A stretch of DNA of 64,000 nucleotides from Porodaedalea pini (lineage: Eukaryota > Basidiomycota > Agaricomycetes > Hymenochaetales > Hymenochaetaceae), in NCBI GenBank assembly GCA_002794775.1, contig NBAY01000010.1, forward strand, positions 682,001-746,000. Direction: 5' to 3'. Of the stretch, positions 35,666 to 46,073 are shown in pieces (position 1 is the stretch's first letter; the number at the start of each line of letters is the position of its first letter). The position numbers were made by a program, and so were the translations under genes. The notes beneath the pieces were generated by a model. The model was not told the DNA's origin and ran no database searches. It was given only the letters and a program-made list of their open reading frames with translations.

Positions 35666-36966
35666 GCTGCTTTATCCCAATCCAAGTTATATCTTTTGTC
35701 ATCCCTGCACACTGCACTCAATGTGTGGGAGCTGATGACTGTTTTACATGGTATATGCCACATCTATTTTGGCCTTCCTGCTGTTTTTTCAATGCCAATT
35801 AATCCCACTTCATTGTAGTACTTAACAGACACCACGTACTACAGAATAGAGGGTCAGTGGTGCCCCAGGAGGGTGCCCACATTTCCCCCTTCACATCTAA
35901 TGCTTCTGTCTGACTCCTAAGTCATCATCCTCACTGTCCTGCTCTGTCCAACATCTGTCTCTGCCCAATGATTGACAGCTCCCACCCTGACGTACATGAT
36001 GTCCTGCTCTGATGCATGATTTTGTCCCACTTTTTCAAATGTTTTTCCCCAGGTCACCAGATGACTTCTCCCACCATCGTATGCACCAGCCTGACCTATG
36101 TAACCACCTGTTCCTGCGCCTGCACATGTTTTCCTGCCAGCCCTCTGCTGTGCTCAGTCCATCATTTGGGTATTTGTGTACCTGTTCCCACTTGATCTGA
36201 CCCTCTTGCTTCTAAGAGTCGCTGCTGTAACCCTCTTTGGGTTGAACATGGAGTGCTTCCTGCTTCACCCACACCTTTATGAGGAGAACAGCTCTACACT
36301 ACAACATGCTGCTATGTGTACCAGAATCACTGTGAGTTGCTTCCATGCCAGGAGGTGAACATTGATTCTGGTGGGCTTTCTACAGTGCTGCCACCCACTG
36401 CTGGCTGCTAATTTTGACATCTATGGATTAAAAATTGCACAGTAAGTAGTCTATACACATGTTAATACTGTATAATCACGATAATACACTTATTCTGTGG
36501 TCCATTGGCTTGTGTCATGGAGCTGAAATGAGACAATGTGACAACAATGCAATGATGCCATGCCTATATGCTATCATGTGAGCACTATTTTCTGTCTTTT
36601 GGCCCCTTGTCTTTCAGAATCCATTGAAAATACATTATCCCAAAAGTTGTCATTTTTTCTATTGAAACCCATTTCATTAATATTCATGATAAACATGAAT
36701 TGTCTATGAGGAATTCTTCTAAATCAATATCTTGATTAATTTTTCACTTATTAAAAATCTGTCTTGGATAATTCAAGATATATCCCAAATATATTATTTA
36801 CAGTCTTTTACTTATTTATTTTTGAGCTGAGGAAGGAGTAAGCGTAGCTACAGAAGCGAAGGAAAACCTTCGACACATGTTGACGCGCAGCACGACGCGC
36901 CAGGGGCCGTGGGAACGCACGCCTTTAACTCGAGCAATATTAATGCCTCCCCACACTCTTAGCGCA

Positions 36967-39038
36967 ATGTCTGAACCCCCCACAAGCGAGTGTTTTACGT
37001 TTCATTGGTCTTCTTCTATACTGACCCACTCGTATACTTTTCTAAAGGATAATGCCTTGGAGCGTCACGTCCACTCAGCAGCGTTCGACGAGGAGTACGC
37101 CGCGTACTCCAAGGAGATTGGCAAGGGCCCTCCATCCGACGACGGCGATGCAGACTACTCCGACCACGGCAGTCTCTGGGAGACGGACTCCTCAGTTGAG
37201 TCCTCTCCCTACGACGTCTCTAAGCTCGAGGCCCACCTTTATTATTTCGGTATTCGGGGTCCCAGACGCTGGGGACCCAAGTTGATCTTCCGGACGTCCA
37301 AGGATGTCTTCACAGCGCCCTCGGGGCCAGAACAAGATCTTCGTCTCATGCGGCTTCTGCCAGTCTACGAGCACCACAAACTTGGTAGAGACAATCTGTG
37401 GGCTACTATTCGTTCTAAGGTTCGTGACCTTCTCGAAGCGCAGCAATCCGCGGACTGACATTCGTTCCAAGGTTGTTGAACTCCTCGACCAGCAAAACAT
37501 CCAGCATTCGTCTGTCGACCTTGTTCGTTTCAGCTGGGTTGAGGAAAACGAGGACGTCGAGGACGACGAGGATGACCAGGACATCGAGAATGTCGACATC
37601 AAGGTCGTCCCGTACGGGACAGTCGTTACCACTCCCGTCACGATTTGGGTGGGAGTCTTACCCGATACTCTCACCGGCGAGAAGGCATTCCACTCTTCCA
37701 ACAACGTCCTCGATCTCCTCAAGGAGCACGGCATTTTCGACGTCGATGTTGCGTACCGTGAGTCGGTGGCCAGGGGCTTCAGTGGTCCCGAACTGTTCGC
37801 ACCCGTCTCGGATCTCGATCCCCTCAAGGCCGTCATCGATCCCGTGACTACTGCACTTGGCCTGCCTATCGCTGGCTTGAAGACGCTCAAGAGCCAGGGA
37901 ACAACGAGCTTCTACTTTAGAGTGGGTAAAGTTCTTTACGCCGTCTCGGCCCGCCACATTCTGTTCCCTGAAGATGAAGGCAATAATCTATATTCCTACG
38001 TCCGTACGTTCGTTTCCCCGAGAACATGAGCGCAATTTTGACTACACCTACACCTACAAAGCCGGACCTAAGAAGGAGGTCGTCCTCATGGGCACCAAAG
38101 CTTTCACCAACTTCCTCATATCCATCCAGGGCCATATCGGCATCCTGAACAACACGGTTGGCGTCTTGGAGAAGCGGGTTACGGCGTTAACGGCGAGGTC
38201 GGAGGGCAGTGGACCTAACGCTGAGCAGGCGGCAGGCGAACTGGTGGAGACTCAACGCGAACTGAGCAAGACACGAACGGCGATCGAGGAGCTCAAGAAG
38301 TTCTTCGTGAAGATGAAGAAGCAGTGGACGAAGCCGAAGGACCGGGTCATTGGACACGTCGTCTGGGCACCTCCCGTCAGTGTCTCTACCACTCCTCACA
38401 GTTTTACGAAGGATGTTTGCGTCATCAAGCTCGACGAGAAGAAGTTCTCGCAGAACTTCAGGGGGAACGTGCTCGACTTAGGTGCGTGCTGATCCATCTA
38501 GCTAAAGGCGTCTAATCTAACTGTTCATATTCCAGGCCCTGAGATCGACGCCGCCAAGTTCATCAGCTTGATGTACCCTCGCATCGATGCGCCATCCGAT
38601 TTTGATTATCCAGTCGAACGTCTTCTCGAGCTCCGAGGCATTCTCTCCGCCGAAGAGATACGCACACCCAACAACAAAGACCACAAAGGCGACCCCATGC
38701 GATACGTTATTAAACGCGGCCTCACCACGCTCACCACGATCAGTTGTTTGAGTGGTTTTGAGTCTCATGTTCGCCGTTACTTCGCCCTAGGCAGCCGCGA
38801 TTCGGTGGAAGCAGCAGTCTGCCCCTATGACAACGACTCCGGTCCGTTCTCCAGGTGCGGGGACTCTGGGTCCATCATCGTCGACGCCCTCGGCAAGTTC
38901 GTTGCCCTCCTCACCGGTGGTACAGGTCCAACCGATTCCCCTGACATCACGTTTGGTTCGCCAATGTACTGGCTCTGGGAGATCATCAAGGCCCAGTTCC
39001 CCGGTGCCAACCTCTACTTCGAGGACGACGACAACTAG
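36967..39038 (+). CDS. Trypsin-fold peptidase-like protein with internal coiled coil
   Basis: ATG 36967 gives MSEPPTSECF; the N-terminal domain includes EAHLYYFGIRGPRRWGPKLI. A 52-nt intron (37420-37471) joins WATIRSK to VVELLDQQNIQHSSVD. The middle has VRFSWVEENEDVED, IWVGVLPDTLTGEKAFHSSN and FYFRVGKVLYAVSARHILFP, where SARH is a plausible catalytic His. After an intron comes a helical region VGVLEKRVTALTARSEGSG to RTAIEELKKFFVKMKKQW, strongly coiled-coil. Then DVCVIKLDEKKF (plausible Asp), an intron, and SGPFSRCGDSGSIIVDALGK with the GDSGS nucleophile motif. Stop 39036-39038. The order H-D-S and GDSGS indicate a chymotrypsin-type serine peptidase fold. No signal peptide, so probably intracellular. 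Whether the 57-nt stretch near 36,990 is coding or intronic is uncertain. Confidence 0.65.
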
Positions 39039-39861
39039 GTCTGTCTCTTCCTTCTGCCTCGTCCTCTCGTACTTATAACTGACAACCTTAATGTCAAGGC
39101 CTTAGTGAGACGTCTCGCATCATTTGTTTCTACGACTGCTCCCCCTCCCCTATCCCCATGCTCCTTGTCATTCTGCGACTCGTTCTCGTTTCTTGGCGCT
39201 CTGTTATCCATTGGTTGACCATTGGCGCAGACAGGTGCTTTGACCGTCGAACGGCTGTCAAGGTTTGTCTCTCTCCTCCGTCTCGACCTCACTGTTCTGA
39301 CAGCCATACCGAAGGCATTTAGTATACACCTGCAAGCGGGTAGTCGATACACGTCGTTTCTATTCTGGTTGATGGCGCTTTCAGCAGCATCAAAACAGCG
39401 CAATCACTCACACTCAACTGAAAGTGTACTCGTCTCTACCTGAGATACAGGACACAGATAATGGCTCAGCTCACGGACATTCAAATAGAATAATATTATT
39501 CATGATGCACTGTCGACAATAAATAGTAACGCCACGCTTACTTAACCACCACCGACACTGGCTTGCTTTGAGTCCTCTAGAAGCATTGAACTGCCTGGCT
39601 GGCTTTGTGACGTCTGGTACCCCCTGTCCAACCTGACGGAGTCGCTTGGATTTTACTATCTAGTGCCGGGGGCGGCTCTGATGCGCTGTCTGACGGGGAT
39701 GGTCGCCTGGGTCTGATGCATAATCTTACAAAGGTCTAATCCCTATGCGATCCATTTTCTTCTCGAGCTCTATGGGACGTCGTTCTGCCAATTAAATGTC
39801 CGAAGGGTATATAAAACTCGTTCAGTCTGTCTGAAACCAGAGTAGATAAAAGTCCAGATCC
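39039..39861. other. Convergent intergenic spacer, about 0.8 kb
   Basis: Between the stops of the protease-like gene (+) and the alpha/beta hydrolase gene (-). The open frames here show no family motif. Confidence 0.4.
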
Positions 39862-42463
39862 CTAAAAGAATCTGCGCCCCACGCCATTGCGCTTCGCTAT
39901 AATCCCAGCCATCTGCAGCCCACGCGCAGCCCTCAGTAGCACACTCTCCCCCTCGTCGGTCCCTTCCTCGATCCCGAGGTCTCGGATCCGCACCGCCGAC
40001 GTCGTTGTCCCATTAGTAGAATTGGACGACGAGTCGGAAGATCCGAAAATGGTGCTCTCGACTTCGCAGACGGTGCCCGCCTTGGGGAGCGTGCCGTTCA
40101 CGAAGTAGGCGCCAACAGCCTGCATCGTGCACGTTGACGTCGCCGATATGGAGGTATGCTAAAGCGAGTCGGGGATTGAAGAAGTGGGGAGTCGTCAGTA
40201 GAGGCTTGATAGAGATTTGCATTGTATGCTCACGCCTGACGAGTTTTGCGTAAGCACGACAGAGTTTGCGAAGCCTTCGGACATCTTTTTGGCGCTGTGA
40301 AAGGCTCTATCAGAGTTGTGTGGTGAATGTATACTAAACGGTCTTACTGTGCCAAAGGCGTAACCGGATCTGTCGCGTCAGAGTAACTTAGTAAGCACAC
40401 CATTACGGAGGACAACCGATAAATCTTTCATAAACGAGCTTACCGGCAACGTTCCCAATGAGTAACAATGGGAAACTTGTGTTCTGCACGAAAGAGCCTG
40501 ACGACGCGTGAATATACCTTGTATCACGAATGAATATCCCAACATACCATTGAAACGATCGTCAGCTCGGATTGTCCAGCCTCTGATTGGGCACAGTCAG
40601 CGTTATCTAATTTACCAAAGGAAACAAGCCGGGCTGTCCACTCACGAGCACAAAATAGCAGCAAGCCATACTCCTCCAAAATCGGCCGAAACTTTAGAAA
40701 TATTCGCGTACGCAGCGCGCACGTCACCGATGCTCTGCGCACCATCCGTCACAATATCACCGCAACCGATCGCGAGCGTCGTTTCCCCGAGACCCGCAAC
40801 GAACGGCTCATTTGTCTGCGCCGGACACTCATTCGCGAGGAGAGCACTAAACGTGCTTGGCTGCGAGCCAGCATAAATGAGGCTCCCGTTTCCCTGCTCG
40901 AGCGCTGCGAGTGCGGCCGTGAGGTCCGCGCCGAGTGTGTACGGCGAGTAAAGCGCCAACGCGATCTGGTCCCGAGTAGTTGCATAGTCGACGACGGCGG
41001 AGTTGATAGCGGAAGAATTGAAGAGGGGCACGGGATCGGTGCGCAGTTTGTTCAACAGTCTGTCGACACGCGAGCGAACAAGTTCAGTGCTGTTTTCGTA
41101 GATAGGGCATAGACTTGGTCCTGCTTCCACGCAAGCATCAAGAAGGTTCGTAAACACGTTGTCTATGTCGAGAAGATCACTGGTCCTGTTGCCTGTTGGT
41201 CAAATTTATTTGTCAGTGGCGATTTTGAGGGGTGCTGATCACGGCTGTTATCTTACCTGCATAGTATGCCTCCGAGTCTTCGACTCCATCGATAATCAAG
41301 CGGCCAACGTTGTTCTGGAAGTCGTAGGATCAGATTTGTGTTAAGACTGATAGAACTAAATTGGGCGTACCGGGAACATCGCGGCAAAACTGATTTGTGA
41401 AGTACGATTGAGATACCGTGAGAGATGCAGTGTAAGAAACATAACTCACGTCGCTCCAATAACAGATCCGTATCTAAATTGAAGGTCATTAAAAATTTGA
41501 CGAGGAAATTGATGAACAGACGTACGAAAATCCCCAGTATTGTAGCTTGTCCTGTCCAGCCGCCTTGACGATGCTAAGCATGTCTCGCGCCACAGTAGGC
41601 GTCGAAACCGTCTCTGCCACGTCTTTTGCACGTTCGATGGCGAGTTTACCAAGGATCGCAGACTGGGCGAAGGCTGTACCCAACGAAGACTCAGTGGAAT
41701 TGAAATCGAGCACCTGCTGCAGGAAGAAGGTCCCCGCTTCGACGGAGTCTGCGAATACAGATAACGCTGGGGTGGTCCGTCCGACACCTAGATGAGTTGA
41801 AGCATTTCAAAGGAGACGTCTCGGTTTGTAAAATTAAAGCACGTACCTCGTGGATCAAAACCGATAAGATCAAACTGTGTGCCGACAACCTCGCGGAAAA
41901 GAGACGCTGAGCTGAGGATCGTATCTACACCTGAGCCTCCCGGACCACCTAAAATCCAACAAGTTAGTCTGAGCGTCTTTAAAGTGCACGAGTATATGTA
42001 CCAGGATTAAAAAGTAATGGTCCTCGATAGTTTTCATCCGTGGACGACAAATTAGAAGGCGACTTGATGAGCGCTACAGCCGCTTGTTCTCCAGACGGGT
42101 CAGAATACCGCAGAGGCACCTTGAAGAAGAAAGGGATGCCGTTGTGGAATATAAACCTGAGAGTTTCTATCAGTGATACCTACCGCGAGCCTAGCGCATT
42201 GGAAAGAATCGTAGCAGGTCGTCCAATTCAATGACGTCGATGGCGTAAGCTGTTAATATTATCAGTGAGATTTACACAACATGAAGAGATCAGCTTACAG
42301 CAGTCCAGTTGAAGGCAGTCGCATCGCGTGCGTGAATTCGATGAGCAGAAGCACCATTAGTCACTGAAGCGGCTAGGAACAGCAAGAGACTCGGCGTAAA
42401 AAGTGAGAATATGGAACATGTAGATTGGCGCTGGTTATTAGAAGATGCAGAAAGCCCTCGCAT
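39862..42463 (-). CDS. Secreted alpha/beta hydrolase, S33 tripeptidyl-aminopeptidase-like
   Basis: ATG 42463 gives MRGLSASSNNQRQSTCSIFS followed by a hydrophobic stretch FTPSLLLFLAASVTNGASA, a signal peptide. An in-frame upstream ATG (42541) would give a longer hydrophobic start. Exons then read VPLRYSDPSGEQAAVALIKS, RGPLLFNPGGPGGSGVDTIL (oxyanion loop), FDLIGFDPRG, YWGFSYGSVIGATFAAMFPD (Gly-x-Ser-x-Gly nucleophile), LIIDGVEDSEAYYAG, then after a helical lid FPLLLIGNVADPVTPLAH (acid Asp) and NSSGHTSISATSTC (His). This matches the secreted TAP/SlpD-type exopeptidases that take tripeptides or short peptides from N-termini. Many N-glycosylation sites (NGS, NSS, NGT) fit secretion. About ten short introns; stop TAA region at 39862. 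Confidence 0.85.
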
Positions 42464-42839
42464 TATGATAAAACTGCAGAAATCGCAGGTAGGGAAGGTG
42501 TCCAGGAGGAAAACGACGCTCGAAACCCAGATATTTAACATTTTCTAGCCATTATTCAGCTGCAAGACGAATCAGAGACACGGATCGATGTCCGTCCCGC
42601 TTCTTGAGGTCCAGCACAGCCGTTATAAAAGCAGAGCGCCATTTATCCAATCGCTTGATGTCGGCACGCTCGTGATCAGGGCAGGCTTCATTTTGACTGT
42701 GGAACGAGGAAAATTAACCAGCTGCGACGCGTCCGATGCTGCGCCATCAGTCTGCGGCACGTGCGGCAAAGTTTATAATATTGCACTACTCTGCACTGTA
42801 CACACTACTGGGGAAGAGCGAAAGAAAAAAAGGGGGGGT
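42464..42839. other. Promoter side of the hydrolase gene
   Basis: Short region between the hydrolase start and the 3' end of the LINE. It ends in a C/T-rich run (plus strand A7-G7), near where the LINE 3' end seems to fall. The exact LINE border was not found. Confidence 0.4.
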
Positions 42840-42935
42840 TAGAAGGAAGGAAAGACAAAGAAAATTCTTCGTGGGTGCTGAATGCGTGACTACGTTAATA
42901 TAGAGGAATGACTGTTATATGAATTGGGGTGTGGT

Positions 42936-43243
42936 TTATAAAAGATCGGGTGGGAGGTCTGAATAGTAAGGCATAGCATCGGGTGGTCGACGAAAAGAGA
43001 AGTATGCAAATTGGATGAGTAACATGAAGTTTGATGGTGCGAACCAATTTGAAAATGAAAGGGGAAGGAGAGACTTGTGGTAGAATTGACGGCGGACTTG
43101 TGAAAAGAAAGGACAAATGTTAAGAATGTGATGGATGTCATGTTTAGTGCAGAGGGGGTCCGGGCACCGGCTGGGCAGGTTTCGGTCATGCATGTCATGA
43201 GTGTTGAGGAGGATCCCGACTGCTCTCGACTGGAGGTGACGGG
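42936..43243 (-). pseudogene. LINE ORF2, C-terminal zinc-finger end
   Basis: Continues the ORF2 reading after the solo LTR. MHDRNLPSRCPDPLCTKHDI and HHILNICPFFSQVRRQFYH give a C-x4-C-x(n)-H-x(n)-C pattern typical of the C-terminus of Tad1/I-type ORF2 proteins. Ends at a stop near 42936. Confidence 0.65.
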
Positions 43244-43248
43244 GGATG

Positions 43249-43691
43249 TGTTAGAACTCGAACTTTCATCTTTTCCTTTATTTTCCTTTGACCATTTCCT
43301 TTCTTTTAATCACTCCTTTTCATTATATTTAATCATCCTTCCAATCATTTCCCACACTCCTTTCACGCGACCTTCATTCGTTCCATTCCGCTCCCTTTAT
43401 GTAATCTTAGACAATTAGGCAACCGGTTCTCACGAGGTGATCACTGTATATAAGGAAGAGGAATCGCATCTGAACACCTGTTCTGCTTTTCCTCTTACCT
43501 CCGTGACAACCTAGGTGAGACCGCGTCCCCCCCTCCTGTAGTAGAGTACACTGTATTAATCCTCTTACCTCCGTGACAACCTAGCCTGAGTATAGCGTGT
43601 CCCGAGTCCCCGCTCGAGTATAACACGTCCCAGACAACAGTCAGCCGAGGCCTGCCCAGTCCGAGTTGAACTCCCGGACTCTCGCCTAACA
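43249..43691 (+). mobile_element. Solo LTR of the same family as the 45.6-kb Gypsy element
   Basis: TGTTAGAACTCGAAC..CTCGCCTAACA, with perfect 5-bp duplications GGATG at 43244-43248 and 43692-43696. It aligns over its full length to the 426-bp LTRs of the Gypsy element but has many differences, mostly CG to TG or CA (for example CCGCGACGACC in the young LTR, CCGTGACAACC here). It keeps TATATAAGG at 43447-43455, GTTCTGCTTTT at 43480-43490 and the two 24-bp internal repeats. Older insertion into the LINE ORF2, reduced to a solo LTR. Confidence 0.92.
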
Positions 43692-43696
43692 GGATG

Positions 43697-45630
43697 CGCT
43701 TCTCAGGGTTAAGCCTCAGAAAGGGGCGTAGTTGGCGCTGTGGGTAGAGGATGAAAGGCGCGTTAGTCGCGCTGCGATGGTACCGGAGGCTTAGGGTACG
43801 GTTCCGCCATTTGGCCAAAAGGTCGGCGGAAAATCACGCGTGAAGATTTGGTAATGTGACAGGCACTAAGACTTTGCGCTGCGATCGTGAAGCTTGGGTC
43901 GCGAGGTGATCTGCTCGCAAATTGCCAGGTAGTCCCATATGGGAGGGTAGCCATTGCACTGCGATAGTGGATGCAGGATGGTGCAAGGATAAAAATATGC
44001 CACAAAATCTGCAGAAGGCCGTAATGAAGGCAGCGTGGAGAGGATCCACTGAGAATATGAGTCGAGCGCAATTGGCGGAGTCTGTGACAACGTGCAAATG
44101 ACAGGGGTGAGCGCAGTGTGCGAATAGAGTAGAAAAGTGCGAGATGCCAGCAATAAGGGCCTGCTGTTCCTCGTAAAGGATATTGCTTTGGATGTGTGTG
44201 CTCGAAGTGAAGGACGCGAGTTCGCGTCGGTTATGCATGAAGGAAAACCCGTGGCCACCAGTGGGGATGCCATCCTGCTCAATGATGGAGCCATCTGTAA
44301 ACAAGAAATATTAGAATGGAGGGGGATGATTAAAAAGTTGGAGAAAGGATTGTCTCGTTAAAAGGCTTTGATTGCGAGAAGTAAGAGGAACAAGGGAAAG
44401 ACGTGAATGAACAGGTGGGATGATTGGGTAAAGATTGGTATTCGGAATGGTAATGTCAGCAGGCAGTGAATTTCGAATATCAGCAGAAGGGGGAAGAGAA
44501 GGGCGAGAAGATGATACATAGGAAGTTATGAAGTGTTTAGCTTGATATTGAATGAAAAGGTCAATTGGTGGGATTGAAAGTAAAGAACCGGCTGCGTCTT
44601 TGTTGACGCTGTGAGAAAGCATAAGAGAAAGGGTGTGATATTGTACTGGTTCCAAAAAAGTACGAATGGCAGGGGAATTGGGGAAGAGTTGGGCGCCATA
44701 AACAGCGACAGAATGAATAAGATTGAAATAGAGCAGACAGGCGTATTCAAGATATGCACTGTGAAAAGAGCGAAATAAGAAAGCGCGCTGATGAAGAGTG
44801 GAGAGAGCTTTGTTAGCTCGTGATTGAAGATGTAAAGACGGGAGTAGATGATGATGGAAAATAATGCCCAACCATGTGATATGGGAACGGGGATGAATAG
44901 TTAAAGAGGGTGATAGGATAAGAGAGGGTTGGTTTTCTGGTTGTGTTGGGAAAGATGCGTGCTTGACGCCATGAACGTTATGTGGAGTGAAATGAATGAG
45001 TTCAATGGAATCTGGGTCAATAGAGAGGCCCAGTTGTGAAAATTGTAAGGAGAGAAAATGGTATTGGTTGCGCAAACGAATGAGGTTGGTGTGCATGCTC
45101 AAAGAGCGAGCGGAAAGAAGATGGTCGTCCATATATGCAAGAAGTGGATGGTTATGGGGATATTGTTTATAATAGGCTTCGATAGCCGGAGCGGCTGCGA
45201 AGATAGAAATGAGAGGGGAAAGGGGGGACCCTTGGGGGACACCCCGGTTGGGTTTGGTAAATGTGTCTGAAAAATACTGATTGAAGTGAAGTGAAATGGG
45301 TCGATCGTGCATCCAATGGGAGACGCAATTGATGAGATTAGGGTGGATGTTGGACCGGGTTAAGCGGTCAATAAGGAGTGGGTGGGAAATGTTATCAAAA
45401 AAACCTTGAATGTTGATTGTGATCACGGAGGTCAACAGGCGACGGTTTCGAGGTTCGAAAGGGCCGAGGCCCAGCGTAGAAGTGAAAGGGGAGAAGATGA
45501 ATGGTTTGAAATTGTTCAGATGTAAAAGTTCATAGCAGGCCGTCAGCGTGGATAAGGCTTTCCGGCAGCCATGCTGTGAAGGGGGAATAAGAGAGCATTG
45601 TTCAAATATAATTTGAAGGCGGTTAAAAAG
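43697..45630 (-). pseudogene. LINE ORF2, RT (second part) and RNase H
   Basis: From the Gypsy insertion point: FNRLQIIFEQCSLIPPSQHG, a C-R-K-A block, then the 374-codon open frame with ITINIQGFFDNISHPLLIDR (motif A), KPNRGVPQGSPLSPLISIF (motif B) and LLAYMDDHLLSARS (motif C, YMDD). A single TAA (44311-44313) separates it in the same frame from RNase H, which reads FTDGSIIEQDG, LYEEQQALIAGIS, VVTDSANCARL and LPGNLRADHLAT, with the D-E-D residues. A TGA at 43834-43836 interrupts the frame again. In motif A the expected catalytic Asp is Asn (AAC, 45412-45414), so the RT should be inactive. Confidence 0.85.
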
Positions 45631-45635
45631 AATGC

Positions 45636-46061
45636 TGTCAGGACTCGAACTTTCACCCTTTCTTTATTCGTCCCTTTTACCATCTCCTTTTATTTTAATC
45701 GCTCCTTTTCATTATATTTAATCATCGGACCAATCATTTCCCACACTCCATTCACGCGACCTTCATTCGTTCCATTCTGACCCTTTATGTAATATTAGAT
45801 AATAGAGTCTCACGGTCGTCGATATATGAGGTCTCAGGAATCGCATGAACTCCTTGTTCTGCTTTTCCTCTTACCTCCGCGACGACCTAGGTGAGACTCG
45901 TCCCCCCTGTATTAGTTTAGACTTGTATTAATCCTCTTACCTCCGCGACGACCTAGCCTGAGTAAGCGTGCCCCGAGTCTACGCTCGAGTATAGCACGTC
46001 CCAGACGACAGTCAGCCGAGGCCTGCCCAGTCCGAGTCGTCTCCCGGGCTCCCGCCTAACA
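45636..46061 (+). repeat. 5' LTR
   Basis: Begins TGTCAGGACTCG and ends CCCGCCTAACA. A TATATG box lies at 45822-45828, and GTTCTGCTTTT at 45856-45866 is the likely transcript start. A 24-bp sequence (CCTCTTACCTCCGCGACGAC..) occurs twice, 45867-45890 and 45933-45956, with unknown role. Confidence 0.97.
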
Positions 46062-46062
46062 T

Positions 46063-46073
46063 AAAAGCAGAAC
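46063..46073 (+). promoter_or_regulatory. Primer-binding site, self-priming type
   Basis: AAAAGCAGAAC lies one base after the 5' LTR. No TGG, the mark of tRNA 3'-CCA priming, is present. The site is an exact 11-nt complement of GTTCTGCTTTT in the LTR at the predicted 5' end of the transcript, as in Tf1-type elements where the folded mRNA 5' end primes reverse transcription. Confidence 0.75.

Larger units (their letters stand above)
32125..36966. repeat. A+T-rich, CpG-poor repeat island, about 4.8 kb
   Basis: No host gene is visible. From about 32.3 to 34.4 kb and 35.7 to 36.8 kb the sequence is A+T-rich, full of TG/CA and almost free of CG, in sharp contrast to flanking genes. It has oligo-T runs and imperfect internal repeats. 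Two solo LTRs sit inside. This is what old, cytosine-methylated transposon DNA looks like after long C-to-T decay. Left border abuts RPL17; right border is just upstream of the protease-like gene. Confidence 0.7.
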
